Source: Ruminococcus sp. UBA4240 (lineage in GTDB: Bacteria; Bacillota; Clostridia; Oscillospirales; Ruminococcaceae). Taken from it: 64,000 bases of DNA. Positions within the stretch are counted from its first letter, which is position 1; every line of letters begins with the position of its first letter. The stretch lies in contig DGXE01000005.1 of assembly GCA_002395525.1 (NCBI GenBank), positions 50,233-114,232 of the forward strand, in the 5' to 3' direction. The notes below the pieces were generated by a model. It was not told where the DNA came from. It saw nothing but the letters and a program-made list of their open reading frames with translations, and ran no database searches. This document shows positions 26,231 to 34,276 of this stretch, piece by piece. A program made the translations under genes and the position numbers.

Positions 26231-26310
26231 GAAGCAAGAGGCAAGAAGCAAGAAGCAAGACCGACTGTTCTCTAACTGCTTATTACTTATTACCTATTAC
26301 TTATTACTTT
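26231..26310. repeat. Heptamer-repeat composite element, copy 2
   Basis: Four GAAGCAA/GAGGCAA heptamers (26231-26260), a short core, then TTATTAC/CTATTAC heptamers (26279-26308) running up to the upp stop codon. It fills the whole upp-glmS spacer. Confidence 0.8.
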
Positions 26311-26935
26311 ACCTGGTCCCGTACATTCTGGCGCCGGAATCCCCTATGCCGGGGACTACGAACATTTCCTCGTTAAGGCCGCTGTCCACAGCCGCTGTGT
26401 ACACCCTTACATCGGGATGGGCAGCGTTTATGTGGTCTATGCCCTGCTCCGTTGCAACTATGCTGAGATAGCGGATGTCGGTGCAGCCTGCGTTCTTCAC
26501 AAGGCGTATGGCTTCGCACGCCGCCCCGCCCGTGGCAATGCATATGTCTGCGATGATGGCGATGCGGTGCTTCATGTCCGAGGGCAGCTTGCAGTAGTAT
26601 TCGGTGGTGTCTGCGGTGTAAGGGTCACGGAAGGTGCCGATATGCCCCACCTTTGCCGCAGGGATAGCCTTCATTATGCCGTCCACCATGCCAAGCCCCG
26701 AACGCATTATGGGAACAAGCGCCAGCTTCTTCCCGGATATGAGCCTTGCGTCCGCAGTGCCGAAGGGTGTCTTTACCTGAGTAGCCTGTGTGGGCAGATC
26801 CCTCATGGCCTCGTAGCAGATGAGCATGGCAGTCTCACCCACCAGCTCCCTGAATTCCTTTGAGCCTGTGTTCTCGTCCCTTAAAAGCGCCAGCTTGTGC
26901 TGCACCAGGGGATGATCTATGATCGTGCAGTTCAT
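26309..26935 (-). CDS. upp: Uracil phosphoribosyltransferase
   Basis: 208 residues. Start MNCTIIDHPLVQHKLALLRD is family-typical and has GGAGG upstream. The PRPP loop reads IADICIATGGAACEAIR and the C-terminal uracil-binding part is VPGIGDSGARMYGTR. Converts uracil and PRPP to UMP. Lies between rpiB and glmS, each gap filled by repeats, so it may be read separately. Confidence 0.95.
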   Translation of the reverse strand: MNCTIIDHPLVQHKLALLRDENTGSKEFRELVGETAMLICYEAMRDLPTQATQVKTPFGTADARLISGKKLALVPIMRSGLGMVDGIMKAIPAAKVGHIGTFRDPYTADTTEYYCKLPSDMKHRIAIIADICIATGGAACEAIRLVKNAGCTDIRYLSIVATEQGIDHINAAHPDVRVYTAAVDSGLNEEMFVVPGIGDSGARMYGTR

Positions 26936-26950
26936 ATATACCTCCAAATC

Positions 26951-27110
26951 AGAAGCAAGAGGCAAGAAGCAAGATTTGTTGACGGTGACCATACAGCGTG
27001 TTGCCTCTATCTCCGCAAAAGCGCAGCTTTTGCAGGAAAAGAGGAGGTCAAGCAAGTAATTCCAGTCACAGTCTAGCTCCTAGCACCCTAATCCCTAGCC
27101 CCTAGCGGGG
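26951..27110. repeat. Heptamer-repeat composite element, copy 3
   Basis: GAAGCAA-type arm (26952-26974), core with a GCAAAAGC/GCTTTTGC hairpin (27015-27033) flanked by CCTCTATCTCC and AAAAGAGGAGG, then CTAGCCC-type arm (27073-27107). Confidence 0.8.
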
Positions 27111-27152
27111 AAAAGAGAAAAAAGCCGCCCCTGCCATACTTAACCTGTTACT

Positions 27153-27602
27153 TTACTTATACTTCGCTTCGTTTTCTATGTCCGCTATCATGTCGATGCG
27201 CCTCTGGTGACGGCCGCCCTCAAAGCCTGTGGAGAGGAAGGTGTCGAGTATCTCTGTTGCAAGCCCTTCTCCTATGACACGCCCTCCCAGGCACAGAACG
27301 TTTGCATCGTTGTGGAGCCGTGTGTACTTTGCCATGTAGCAGTCCGTACACAGTGCCGCCCTTATGCCCTTTACCTTGTTGGCACTGATGGAAATGCCTA
27401 TGCCGGTGCCGCAGATGAGCACAGCCCTGTCCGCCTTGCCGGAGATCACCAGTTCGCAGGTGTCACGGGCAACGGCGGGATAGTCTATGCTCTTCCCGTC
27501 GGTACAGCCCGTTTCGATGTACTTTTCGCCTATTTCCTCCAGATGCGCCATGAGAGCCTTTTTAAGCTCCCAGCCCGCATGATCGCTGCCTATTGCTATC
27601 AT
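27153..27602 (-). CDS. rpiB: Ribose-5-phosphate isomerase B
   Basis: 149 residues. GSDHAGWELK at the start, the anion-hole loop VLICGTGIGISISANK with the active-site Cys, and RLHNDANVLCLGGRVIG are the RpiB/LacAB signature. Interconverts ribulose-5-phosphate and ribose-5-phosphate, feeding PRPP used by Upp downstream. Confidence 0.94.
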   Translation of the reverse strand: MIAIGSDHAGWELKKALMAHLEEIGEKYIETGCTDGKSIDYPAVARDTCELVISGKADRAVLICGTGIGISISANKVKGIRAALCTDCYMAKYTRLHNDANVLCLGGRVIGEGLATEILDTFLSTGFEGGRHQRRIDMIADIENEAKYK

Positions 27603-27642
27603 ATATGCTCCTTTTGCCTAAGCGGCTTTAAGTTTTTCATTT

Positions 27643-29349
27643 TCAGTCAGTGTACTTTGAGTCTATGCCTAAGTATTCCTCCAGGCAGAGCCCGCTGTTG
27701 TACACGGCCGTGGCCTTTTCCACGCCCAGGTAGCGGATGTGCCAGGGTTCAAATTCATAGCCCGTGATGGCTTCCTTCCCCTCGGGATAGCGGATTATAA
27801 AGCCGTAGAGGTGGGCATTGTCCTTGAGCCAGGTGTATTCAGCCGTATCCCCGAAGGATGCGTCGATGGAATTAAGGTCAAAGCAAAGCCCTGTCTGATG
27901 CTCGGAATGTCCGGGGCGGGAGGAATAGGTGTCCGCCGCCGCCTGTCCGTCCGTGTCCACATAGCGCTGATACAGCTTCACCTGATAGTCATAGGAGCGA
28001 AAGCCCGATGAGATGTAGATGTTCAGCCCCTCTGCGGATGCTGCCGCCGCCATGTCGTCAAATGCCGACTGCGCATCCGGGTCAACTCCCGGGTTGTAGT
28101 CGCTGGGCAGGGCATAGGTCTTGTTTGCTATGAGTACGCCGTCCACATAGGTAAGGGTGGTGACACCGCTCTGATCGGCAGGCGCAGCCTCTGCGCCCCC
28201 TGTAACGGTAACGCTCACATTTGCGGTCACTGCGGAATTTGCCGCTGACTGCACGGTAACGGTGCAGGTGCCCTCTCCCACAGCGGTTATATTGCCCTTT
28301 CCGTCAACCGTGGCAACGCTGGTGTCGGAGGAGCTCCACAGCTCGCTCTTGTCCTCGGCGCTCTCGGGGTACATGGTCACATAGGGCATTACCGTATCTC
28401 CTATCTCAAGGGTCGCCTCGTTGAAGGTAAGGGATATGCCTGTTACCATGTCGCCGCCGTCATCCTCTATGGCGATGTAGTCTGCATTGTCGTCGGGAAG
28501 GGAGTCAAAGGGGGTGCTGTCGGACACGGTGGTCACGGTGCCTGCCGCATTCCCGGAGCCGCCCATTACACCTGTCTTTATCTCGCCCTTTACGTGTACG
28601 CTCACTCCCGCAAGCGCCTTGGGATTGTCCTGGGATGTGCATATCACGGTGCAGAAGCCGGGGTTTACAGCGGTGATGACGCCCTTTTCATTCACAGTCG
28701 CCACGGATGTGTCCGTGGAGGTCCACACCTCCGCCTTATTGTCCGCCGATGAGGGGTACATGGTGACATAGGGCATAAAGGTCTCCCCTGCCTCCAGATC
28801 CACATTGTAGTCCGTAAGCTCCACAGAATTCACTCCGTCATAGTCGCTGCCTGTTATCCTCACGCTGACAGATGCCATTACCGCCGGGGAATCCACAGAT
28901 GCCACGGTAACTATGCAGGAGCCGGGGCCTACGCCCTTGATATTTCCCTTTTCATCCACCACAGCCACGCTCTCATCGGAGGATGACCAGATCTCTCCTT
29001 GGTTTGCCGCATCCTCGGGGGTCATGGTGACTCTGGGCATGAAGCTCTCCCCAACGCCCTCCACCACAAGGTAGTAGTTCAGGGTGATATTTCTCACCTC
29101 ATTCACTCTTGCAGGGGCAGCAGAGGGAGCTGCACTCACGTTTTCTTCCTCCTCATCATCCCCTGCCCAGACCTCTCTGGGACCGCTCTGATCCGCCGCA
29201 GTGGTGACACCTGCTATGCTCGTATCGGATACACCGCTGTCCGTCACATCATTGACGGTAAGCTCTCCGTCAGCACCCGTGCCCTTGCACCCGGCAAAGC
29301 AGGTCAGCGCCATAACAGCGGCTATACTCAACATTATCTTTCTTTTCAT
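27643..29349 (-). CDS. Lipoprotein with three Big_2 domains and a VanY D,D-carboxypeptidase domain
   Basis: 568 residues. Signal peptide with lipobox LTCFAGC, so anchored outside by a lipid. Three bacterial Ig-like (Big_2) repeats follow, each with (W/W)(S/T)S(S/T)D(E/T)SVA and ending GxCxVT (about residues 85-330). The last ~170 residues are a VanY/LAS peptidase with SSGFRSYDYQ, zinc motif SEHQTGLCFDL and EPWHIRY. It trims the terminal D-Ala of peptidoglycan stem peptides. Start at 29349 is preceded by AAAGGA; the 32 extra codons of the longer reading hide no signal. The Big_2 array likely spans the wall. Confidence 0.92.
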   Translation of the reverse strand: MKRKIMLSIAAVMALTCFAGCKGTGADGELTVNDVTDSGVSDTSIAGVTTAADQSGPREVWAGDDEEEENVSAAPSAAPARVNEVRNITLNYYLVVEGVGESFMPRVTMTPEDAANQGEIWSSSDESVAVVDEKGNIKGVGPGSCIVTVASVDSPAVMASVSVRITGSDYDGVNSVELTDYNVDLEAGETFMPYVTMYPSSADNKAEVWTSTDTSVATVNEKGVITAVNPGFCTVICTSQDNPKALAGVSVHVKGEIKTGVMGGSGNAAGTVTTVSDSTPFDSLPDDNADYIAIEDDGGDMVTGISLTFNEATLEIGDTVMPYVTMYPESAEDKSELWSSSDTSVATVDGKGNITAVGEGTCTVTVQSAANSAVTANVSVTVTGGAEAAPADQSGVTTLTYVDGVLIANKTYALPSDYNPGVDPDAQSAFDDMAAAASAEGLNIYISSGFRSYDYQVKLYQRYVDTDGQAAADTYSSRPGHSEHQTGLCFDLNSIDASFGDTAEYTWLKDNAHLYGFIIRYPEGKEAITGYEFEPWHIRYLGVEKATAVYNSGLCLEEYLGIDSKYTD

Positions 29350-29452
29350 TTTGTTTTCCTTTCGCTTGCAAAAGCCCTGCCCGCCGGCGGCTGCGCCTGC
29401 AGGAGGCAGACCTTGGTTCTCTTTCTCTGAATGATGACAATACATCTATTCT

Positions 29453-29480
29453 ATTATACCACATAATAGAAAAAAATCAA
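29453..29480 (-). promoter_or_regulatory. Promoter of the VanY lipoprotein gene
   Basis: Minus strand TTGATT (29475-29480), 16-base spacer, TATAAT (29453-29458). The -35 box lies in the T-tract of a 12-base-pair hairpin (29474-29508) that also looks like a terminator. The space 29509-29615 shows nothing else. Confidence 0.6.
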
Positions 29481-29615
29481 GGAAAAATTTCTGTAATTTC
29501 CTTGATTTCCAAACTCAGTACCATATCACATCAAACGGCAAAAAACTTTCGGCGTTTGATGTAAGCTCCCGGGGTTCCCCATTTTGGTAAGAATGTGGTT
29601 TTGTTGGCAAAAGTA

Positions 29616-29644
29616 TTGACAAAACCTGTTTCAGGGTGTATAAT
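29616..29644 (+). promoter_or_regulatory. Promoter of the antisense RNA
   Basis: Perfect TTGACA (29616-29621), 17 bases, TATAAT (29639-29644), with no open reading frame behind it. Confidence 0.85.
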
Positions 29645-29650
29645 AGACAA

Positions 29651-29753
29651 TAGGAAGAGTGCCGCACGACAACGTCAGCGGTTCACCTCCGAATAAAGTC
29701 AGTTCTTAAAAGAAATAACCGCATCCTTTGGGACAGGGCGGTTATTTCTTTTT
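29651..29753 (+). ncRNA. Candidate antitoxin RNA, type I system
   Basis: About 100 bases between a consensus promoter and an intrinsic terminator (15-base-pair stem 29708-29722 with 29738-29752, then T's). The RNA runs into the 3' end of the 26-residue toxin gene from the other strand and shares that terminator hairpin. Nearer its 5' end it carries TCACCTCCG (29683-29691), which can pair with the toxin's ribosome site. This convergent, partly overlapping layout is that of txpA/RatA-like loci. Confidence 0.72.
29708..29753. terminator. Bidirectional terminator shared by toxin and antitoxin RNAs
   Basis: Stem AAAAGAAATAACCGC/GCGGTTATTTCTTTT, 15 base pairs. T-rich on both strands. The toxin stop codon lies inside it. 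Confidence 0.85.
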
Positions 29754-29822
29754 ATGATCATTTACCAGAGAGATTATCTCCGTTATCAGCAACAGAAGGG
29801 TCAGTACTTCAATCACTGTCAT
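29742..29822 (-). CDS. Small hydrophobic toxin, holin-like type I toxin family
   Basis: A 26-residue peptide, too short for ordinary gene calling: MTVIEVLTLLL, a hydrophobic helix through IISLV, and a basic tail NDHKKK. This is the form of TxpA/Hol-Tox type I toxins, which damage the membrane when overproduced. Start has GGAGGTGAT at ideal distance. That ribosome site can be hidden by a perfect CCTCCG-GAAA-CGGAGG hairpin (29831-29846). A consensus promoter lies about 70 bases upstream, and an antisense RNA is encoded opposite the 3' end. Confidence 0.78.
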   Translation of the reverse strand: MTVIEVLTLLLLITEIISLVNDHKKK

Positions 29823-29830
29823 ATTGATCA

Positions 29831-29846
29831 CCTCCGTTTCCGGAGG
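29831..29846 (-). promoter_or_regulatory. Hairpin hiding the toxin ribosome site
   Basis: Six-base-pair CCTCCG/CGGAGG stem with a GAAA tetraloop on the minus-strand transcript; the 3' arm is the Shine-Dalgarno sequence itself. Confidence 0.75.
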
Positions 29847-29893
29847 AGAATTAGAACCGCCATTCGCTTGAAGTGTGCGACACTCCATTTAGC

Positions 29894-29922
29894 ATTATAC
29901 CTTGTTTTATACTAAAGGTCAA
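29894..29922 (-). promoter_or_regulatory. Promoter of the small toxin gene
   Basis: Minus strand TTGACC (29917-29922), 17 bases, TATAAT (29894-29899). Gives a leader of about 65 bases. Confidence 0.8.
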
Positions 29923-30027
29923 GTTACAAAGCGGTTAAATCGCACACGCAAACGAGGAACTCCTTCCCAAAACCTCCTGTTTCATGACCCGCAAAATTAA
30001 AATCAGGTTATTAAAGGATTAAATCCG

Positions 30028-30056
30028 TTGACACCGCACCTTGGCGGTGATATACT
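30028..30056 (+). promoter_or_regulatory. Promoter of the small membrane protein gene
   Basis: TTGACA (30028-30033), 17 bases, TATACT (30051-30056); the spacer contains the palindrome CCGCACCTTGGCGG. Confidence 0.78.
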
Positions 30057-30105
30057 TTTTACAGACGGAAGGAGATACCTTCCAATTCCAAAAGGGAGTG
30101 ATGTT

Positions 30106-30339
30106 ATGCACAACAGCAAGAAAATAAAGAACGTAGGCTGGGTATTTCTCGTACTGGGGTTAGCTTATCTCATCAACCCCTTTGATGTGCCGGGACCCAT
30201 TGATGATGCACTGGCAATGAGCGCTGCCACCATCATCAAGATCATCTGCGACGTTGTGAGTGCGAATGCCGCAAAGCAGCTGTCACGGAAGGAGTTCGTA
30301 TACGAAGCCCCGGAATACGAGGAAATGTATAATGAATAA
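30106..30339 (+). CDS. Small YkvA/DUF1232-like membrane protein
   Basis: 77 residues with a hydrophobic segment KNVGWVFLVLGLAYLINPFD followed by VPGPIDDALAMSAATIIKII. The 'YLINPxDxxP...DD' pattern is that of DUF1232 (YkvA-like) proteins, here shortened. Start at 30106 follows AAAGGGAG. It has its own promoter and ends just before a bidirectional terminator shared with ftsZ. Function unknown. Confidence 0.6.
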   Translation: MHNSKKIKNVGWVFLVLGLAYLINPFDVPGPIDDALAMSAATIIKIICDVVSANAAKQLSRKEFVYEAPEYEEMYNE

Positions 30340-30434
30340 TGAAAGGTTCTGAAGGAGCTTTTGGCTGGTTGCTTTCCTCTTTTAGCGCTTCACATCAGCT
30401 TGTACCTGCACTATCAGCTTTATCCCCCAGAAAT

Positions 30435-30471
30435 CAAGCCGGCAAAGAGCATGAAGCTCTCTGCCGGCTTG
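30435..30471. terminator. Bidirectional terminator between the small gene and ftsZ
   Basis: 16-base-pair stem starting CAAGCCGGCAAAGAGC, pairing with GCTCTCTGCCGGCTTG (one G-T/mismatch position), five-base loop. Confidence 0.8.
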
Positions 30472-30482
30472 TTTGCGGTATA

Positions 30483-31592
30483 TTATCTTCTGTTGAGCAT
30501 ATTGAAGACATCGGCAAAATCCTGGTCGTCAGCGGGCTTTGCAGCTGCGGGAGCGGCAGGAGCCAGAGGCTGTGCGGGAGCGCTTACCTTCTCAACATTT
30601 GTGTCGGTGAATATGGGCTCTACTGCGGCAAGGTCGTCATTGAACGCCGCCGCTATAACGGTGATGCTCATCTCATCACGAAGGGACTCATCAAAGGAGG
30701 TACCGAAGATCATGTTAACATCCGGGTCTGCTGCCTCGGATATCATGCGGGTAGCTGTATCCACATCGCTTGCCAGCACATCATCGCTCATGACTATGTT
30801 CACCAGCAGACGGGTAGCACCGGATATGGAGGTCTCCAGCAGGGGAGAGGTGATGACCTGGTTTGCAGCCTCTACTGCCTTGTCCTTGCCGGAACCGTGA
30901 CCTATTGCCATGTGGGCATAGCCTGCGTTCTGCATGGTGGTCTTTACATCCGCAAAGTCAAGGTTGATGTCCCCCTCAACTGTGATAAGCTCGGCAATGG
31001 CCTTTACGCCCACCTTGAGTATGTCATCCGCAAGGGCAAATGCCTGGCGCATGGTAAGCTCCTGCTCCTGTGTCTGCAAAAGCTTCTCATTGGGGACAAC
31101 GATAAGGGAATCCACGTGCTGCTTGAGCTCTGCGATGCCCTCCTCGGCAATGCGCATCTTAGCGGCACGCTCGAACTCAAAGGGCTTGGTGACAACAGCC
31201 ACAGTGAGTATGCCCATTTCCTGAGCCACCTCTGCCACGATGGGAGCCGCACCTGTACCTGTGCCGCCGCCCATGCCTGCTGCGATGAACACCATATCCG
31301 AGCCTGCAAGAGCAGCCTTTATCTCATCTCTGTTTTCCTCTGCGCTCTGAGTGCCCACATCAGGCCTGGCACCTGCGCCCTTGCCCCCTGTGAGCTTTAC
31401 GCCTATCTGCACCCTGTTATCCGCACGGGAGGAGTTCAATGCCCTTGCATCGGTATTGACGACCACATATTCCACGCCGACTATGCCCTCATCCACCATT
31501 CGGTTGACGGCATTTCCGCCGCCGCCGCCGACACCTACGACCCTTATTACTTCATCCAGAGTGCTTGCATTGTTATCAAAACTGATTGCCAT
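30483..31592 (-). CDS. ftsZ: Cell division protein FtsZ
   Basis: 369 residues. The tubulin signature GGGTGTGAAP lies near residue 105, with GVGGGGGNAVNRM at the N-terminus for GTP binding and NTDARALNSS. Forms the division ring at mid-cell by GTP-driven polymerisation. The C-terminal tail is QDFADVFNMLNRR, shorter and less standard than the usual conserved tip but still basic. Start at 31592 follows CAGGAGG. It stands alone, not in a dcw cluster. Confidence 0.97.
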   Translation of the reverse strand: MAISFDNNASTLDEVIRVVGVGGGGGNAVNRMVDEGIVGVEYVVVNTDARALNSSRADNRVQIGVKLTGGKGAGARPDVGTQSAEENRDEIKAALAGSDMVFIAAGMGGGTGTGAAPIVAEVAQEMGILTVAVVTKPFEFERAAKMRIAEEGIAELKQHVDSLIVVPNEKLLQTQEQELTMRQAFALADDILKVGVKAIAELITVEGDINLDFADVKTTMQNAGYAHMAIGHGSGKDKAVEAANQVITSPLLETSISGATRLLVNIVMSDDVLASDVDTATRMISEAADPDVNMIFGTSFDESLRDEMSITVIAAAFNDDLAAVEPIFTDTNVEKVSAPAQPLAPAAPAAAKPADDQDFADVFNMLNRR

Positions 31593-31688
31593 GATACTTC
31601 CTCCTGTTATATGTAAAACGGGCACCAACTCTCCCTTGGACCAAAGCACATACGCATACTGATAAACCCGTATTTAAACTCAATTTAC

Positions 31689-31717
31689 ATTGTAGCATAC
31701 CCAAAAAAAATTTTCAA
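31689..31717 (-). promoter_or_regulatory. Promoter of ftsZ
   Basis: Minus strand TTGAAA (31712-31717), 17 bases, TACAAT (31689-31694), giving a leader of about 90 bases. The rest of the 350-base gap up to YgjP is AT-rich sequence and a heptamer element. Confidence 0.68.
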
Positions 31718-31828
31718 GTCATTTTAAAAAAAAATAAAGTTATATGCATACTAGATAGAATATATTGCGTATTTTTGTGCATATTGTATAGCCTGAGCTT
31801 GTCAAAGTATTCTACGGCTTCGCCGTGA

Positions 31829-31980
31829 GAGATTAGAGGCAAGAGGCAAGAGGATGTGACAGAGAGACGGCGGCTTGACTCCCTCTTTCCCCGCAAAAGC
31901 GGCGCTTTGGCTGATAAAGGGAAAAAACCCCGTCAGCTCGTTTCATTATTCATTCTGCATTATGCATTCTACATTCTTCA
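31829..31980. repeat. Heptamer-repeat composite element, copy 4
   Basis: GAGGCAA arm (31831-31855), core with GACAGAGAG, CTCCCTCTTTCC, a GCAAAAGC/GCTTTGGC hairpin and AAAGGGA, then CATTCTG/CATTATG heptamers (31943-31979). The right arm contains the YgjP-like stop codon. Confidence 0.8.
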
Positions 31981-32605
31981 ACGCTTCCCTGCATTGCTTG
32001 TAGTCCGGGATGTACTTTTCAACCTCCGCCCAGAATCGTGGGCTGTGATCCATAAAGCGGGTGTGGCACAGCTCGTGTATTATCACATAATCTGCAAGGT
32101 GAGGAGCGGCAAGGACAAGCTTCCAGGAGAGGTTGATGCTTTTCTTCCCGGAGCAGCTCCCCCAGCGTGTTTCGGCAGAGCTTATCTTCACGTCTGAAAC
32201 GGAAAACCCGTATTTCTCCGCCAGCTCCCATGTGCGGGGGATGAGCACCCTCTTTGCTATGCTGCGGTAGAGCCGGTTTATATAGGGCAGAGCCTCCCCC
32301 AGGGTCATGTCCTCCGGCAGGGAGAATGCCCCATCTGCATAGCCGTAGGGCGGCGTATGCACCACGGGCACCATCTCTCCCCACAGGGGCAGCTCTGAGG
32401 GCTTTTCCCCCAGCCGAGCCCTGCGGTTTTCCTGTGCCGCCTGCATCCTTGCGGCAGTCTTCTCTATCCAGTCCCTTTTTTCCTCTATAAACCCCTCTAT
32501 AACATACAGGGGCATATTAAGGGGCGCCTTTACCATGAGCCGCCCTGCGGGGTCGATATGCAGCACCGCTGTTTTCCGCCGTGAGCGTACAAGTTCGTAT
32601 TCCAT
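31946..32605 (-). CDS. YgjP-like zinc metallopeptidase domain protein
   Basis: 219 residues. The zinc motif is IIHELCHTRFMDHSPRFW (HExxH plus a later His) in the SprT/YgjP/DUF45 fold, preceded by the characteristic RWGSCSGKKSINLSWKLVLA. Catalytic substrate unknown in general for this family. Start 32605 begins MEYELVRSRRK; the 27 extra upstream codons run through the rpsU terminator. The C-terminal NVECIMQNE is encoded by heptamer repeats. Confidence 0.85.
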   Translation of the reverse strand: MEYELVRSRRKTAVLHIDPAGRLMVKAPLNMPLYVIEGFIEEKRDWIEKTAARMQAAQENRRARLGEKPSELPLWGEMVPVVHTPPYGYADGAFSLPEDMTLGEALPYINRLYRSIAKRVLIPRTWELAEKYGFSVSDVKISSAETRWGSCSGKKSINLSWKLVLAAPHLADYVIIHELCHTRFMDHSPRFWAEVEKYIPDYKQCREALKNVECIMQNE

Positions 32606-32627
32606 TATCCGGGTACCTTTCAACGAG

Positions 32628-32662
32628 GTAAAATAATCCCCGACCGCCACAGGCGATCGGGG
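32628..32662 (-). terminator. Terminator of rpsU
   Basis: Minus-strand stem CCCCGATCGCC/GGCGGTCGGGG followed by ATTATTTT. Confidence 0.85.
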
Positions 32663-32682
32663 GTCTGTCCTTACTATGGGCA

Positions 32683-32856
32683 TCAATACTTGCGCTTGCG
32701 AGCAGCCTCGGACTTCTTCTTGCGCTTTACCGAAGGCTTTTCATAGTGCTCTCTCTTGCGCACCTCGGCGATAACGCCGTCACGTGCACAGCTTCTCTTA
32801 AAACGCTTGAGTGCCTGATCAAGATTTTCATTCTTGCCAACACGAATTTCTGCCAT
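32683..32856 (-). CDS. rpsU: Ribosomal protein bS21
   Basis: 57 residues: AEIRVGKNENLDQALKRFKR, then RKREHYEKPSVKRKKKSEAA, matching bS21 over full length. Part of the 30S subunit near the anti-Shine-Dalgarno end. Start 32856 has GGGAGGG upstream. Followed by a strong terminator. Confidence 0.96.
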   Translation of the reverse strand: MAEIRVGKNENLDQALKRFKRSCARDGVIAEVRKREHYEKPSVKRKKKSEAARKRKY

Positions 32857-33073
32857 CTTTGTTCCCTCCCTTTGCTGCATGGAGCAGAGGATATCCTGCC
32901 GGGCAGGACCCCGCACCGCAAAGGGCACGGTACACCCTGTTTGTCTTTATGGGTGATTATATAACTCATTCATTATACAATTATTTTTCCCGCTTGTCAA
33001 GTCCAACTGGAAAAAATCAAAACAAATTTTCCGTTCAAATTTTGTTGATTATATGCAAATGCACAGGATCAGG

Positions 33074-34048
33074 TCACGCATCTCCGGAGGATGAGCTGTC
33101 CTCGGCAGCTCCACTGTCCTCCGTGGTATCAGGCTCCTCCGCATCCCCGGCAGCCTCGCTGTCCTCTGCGGTGTCTGAGCTTTCCGTGGTTTCCGCTTTG
33201 CTGTCGGACAGCTTGTCGCCTATCTCGCCCATAAGCCCCTTGACTTCCTCGATGATGGTGAAGATGGGGTAGTCTATGTTAAAGAATGTGTAGCTCCAGC
33301 CCCTGTCTGCGATGTCGTACACCAGCACCCCGTTTTTCTTCGCAAGGTACTCCGTTTCGTCAAAGTATATCTCGCCGTTTATGATCATCTTGGTGCCTGC
33401 CCATTCGCAGTCGAACTCCACAGGGTTCTGCTGCTGGCGCACCAGCTTCTTTATGGTGGTGTCCAGCTTGATAAAGCCGTTGTCCCTGTCAAGGGTGTTG
33501 GGCTGAATGTAGACGCATTTCTTCCCGGAGGACTTGTTCTGCACGTCAAGCACATAGTAGCGGAATGCCCCGGAGGGTGATGACCCCACCTCTATGAGGG
33601 TATCCACCGTATTCGGCCTGAACACGTTCATCACAAGGAAGAAGGCGATGCCGCCTATGATGTACAGCAGCAGGAATATGGTGCCGAATATGGTCTTTGC
33701 GGTCTCGTTCATGTGGCAGCAGAAAAAGCCGAATATGGTCATCACCGCCGCCGGCAGCAGCAGGGGCCAGTTCCCCCAGTCCAGCAGCACCAGCGGGAAA
33801 AACGCCAGCATATTCACCATTGCGATGATACAGGTGATGGGGGACCGCCTTGTATACAGGTCAAGCAGGCACATGAGCACGCAGAAGCCCGATGCCGCCA
33901 CGGCAAATACCTTTTTGTCCGAATACTCTATGTTGTAGAAAAACACGATGTAATCAAAGTAGATAAGCATTACACAGGATATGACTCCCAGCAGGCTCAC
34001 CACCAGTCTGAACCATTTGTTGGTCAGCACTGACATGACTTTATTCAT
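33074..34048 (-). CDS. Hypothetical membrane protein with acidic tail
   Basis: 324 residues. Five hydrophobic segments fill residues 10-140 (for example VVSLLGVISCVMLIYFDYIVF and FGTIFLLLYIIGGIAFFLV). A folded outer domain of ~130 residues follows (YYVLDVQNKSSGKKCVYIQP), then a Ser/Asp/Glu-rich tail of ~45 residues. No family recognised. A WalR-like box sits 11 bases upstream of its -35 element, which would fit an envelope role. Confidence 0.7.
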   Translation of the reverse strand: MNKVMSVLTNKWFRLVVSLLGVISCVMLIYFDYIVFFYNIEYSDKKVFAVAASGFCVLMCLLDLYTRRSPITCIIAMVNMLAFFPLVLLDWGNWPLLLPAAVMTIFGFFCCHMNETAKTIFGTIFLLLYIIGGIAFFLVMNVFRPNTVDTLIEVGSSPSGAFRYYVLDVQNKSSGKKCVYIQPNTLDRDNGFIKLDTTIKKLVRQQQNPVEFDCEWAGTKMIINGEIYFDETEYLAKKNGVLVYDIADRGWSYTFFNIDYPIFTIIEEVKGLMGEIGDKLSDSKAETTESSDTAEDSEAAGDAEEPDTTEDSGAAEDSSSSGDA

Positions 34049-34101
34049 CCGTATGACTTCCTTTCAGGGTTTTTCAAAGATCGGGCACACTGACCCCCTC
34101 T

Positions 34102-34157
34102 ATAATAACTCATTTTCACCCGCAAATCAACAACAAAAGGGCTACAAGTTGGTTACA
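34102..34157 (-). promoter_or_regulatory. Promoter with upstream WalR-like box
   Basis: Minus strand TTGATT (34125-34130), 17 bases, TATTAT (34102-34107). Just upstream is TGTAAC-N5-TGTAGC (34141-34157), one base away from the TGTWAH-N5-TGTWAH box of the WalR regulator, in the position used for activation. Confidence 0.5.
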
Positions 34158-34162
34158 ATCAG

Positions 34163-34188
34163 AAAACCGCACCGTTACCACGGTGCGG
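34163..34188 (-). terminator. Terminator of the PfkB kinase gene
   Basis: Minus-strand stem CCGCACCGT/ACGGTGCGG followed by TTTTCTG. Confidence 0.8.
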
Positions 34189-34276
34189 CTGCGCTACTGT
34201 CCCATCTGTTAAATTTCCTGTAACGTATTGACCACGGGGCTTTTTTGTGCTATCATGAACACATCAAAGAAATGGG

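Noticed and set aside
26211..26308. Possible glmS ribozyme before glmS
   Set aside because: The gap is under 100 bases, is filled with heptamer repeats and shows none of the ribozyme core.
34228..34256. Plus-strand TTGACC-17-TATCAT behind the PfkB kinase
   Set aside because: No gene or terminator follows on this strand; an antisense RNA is possible but unsupported.
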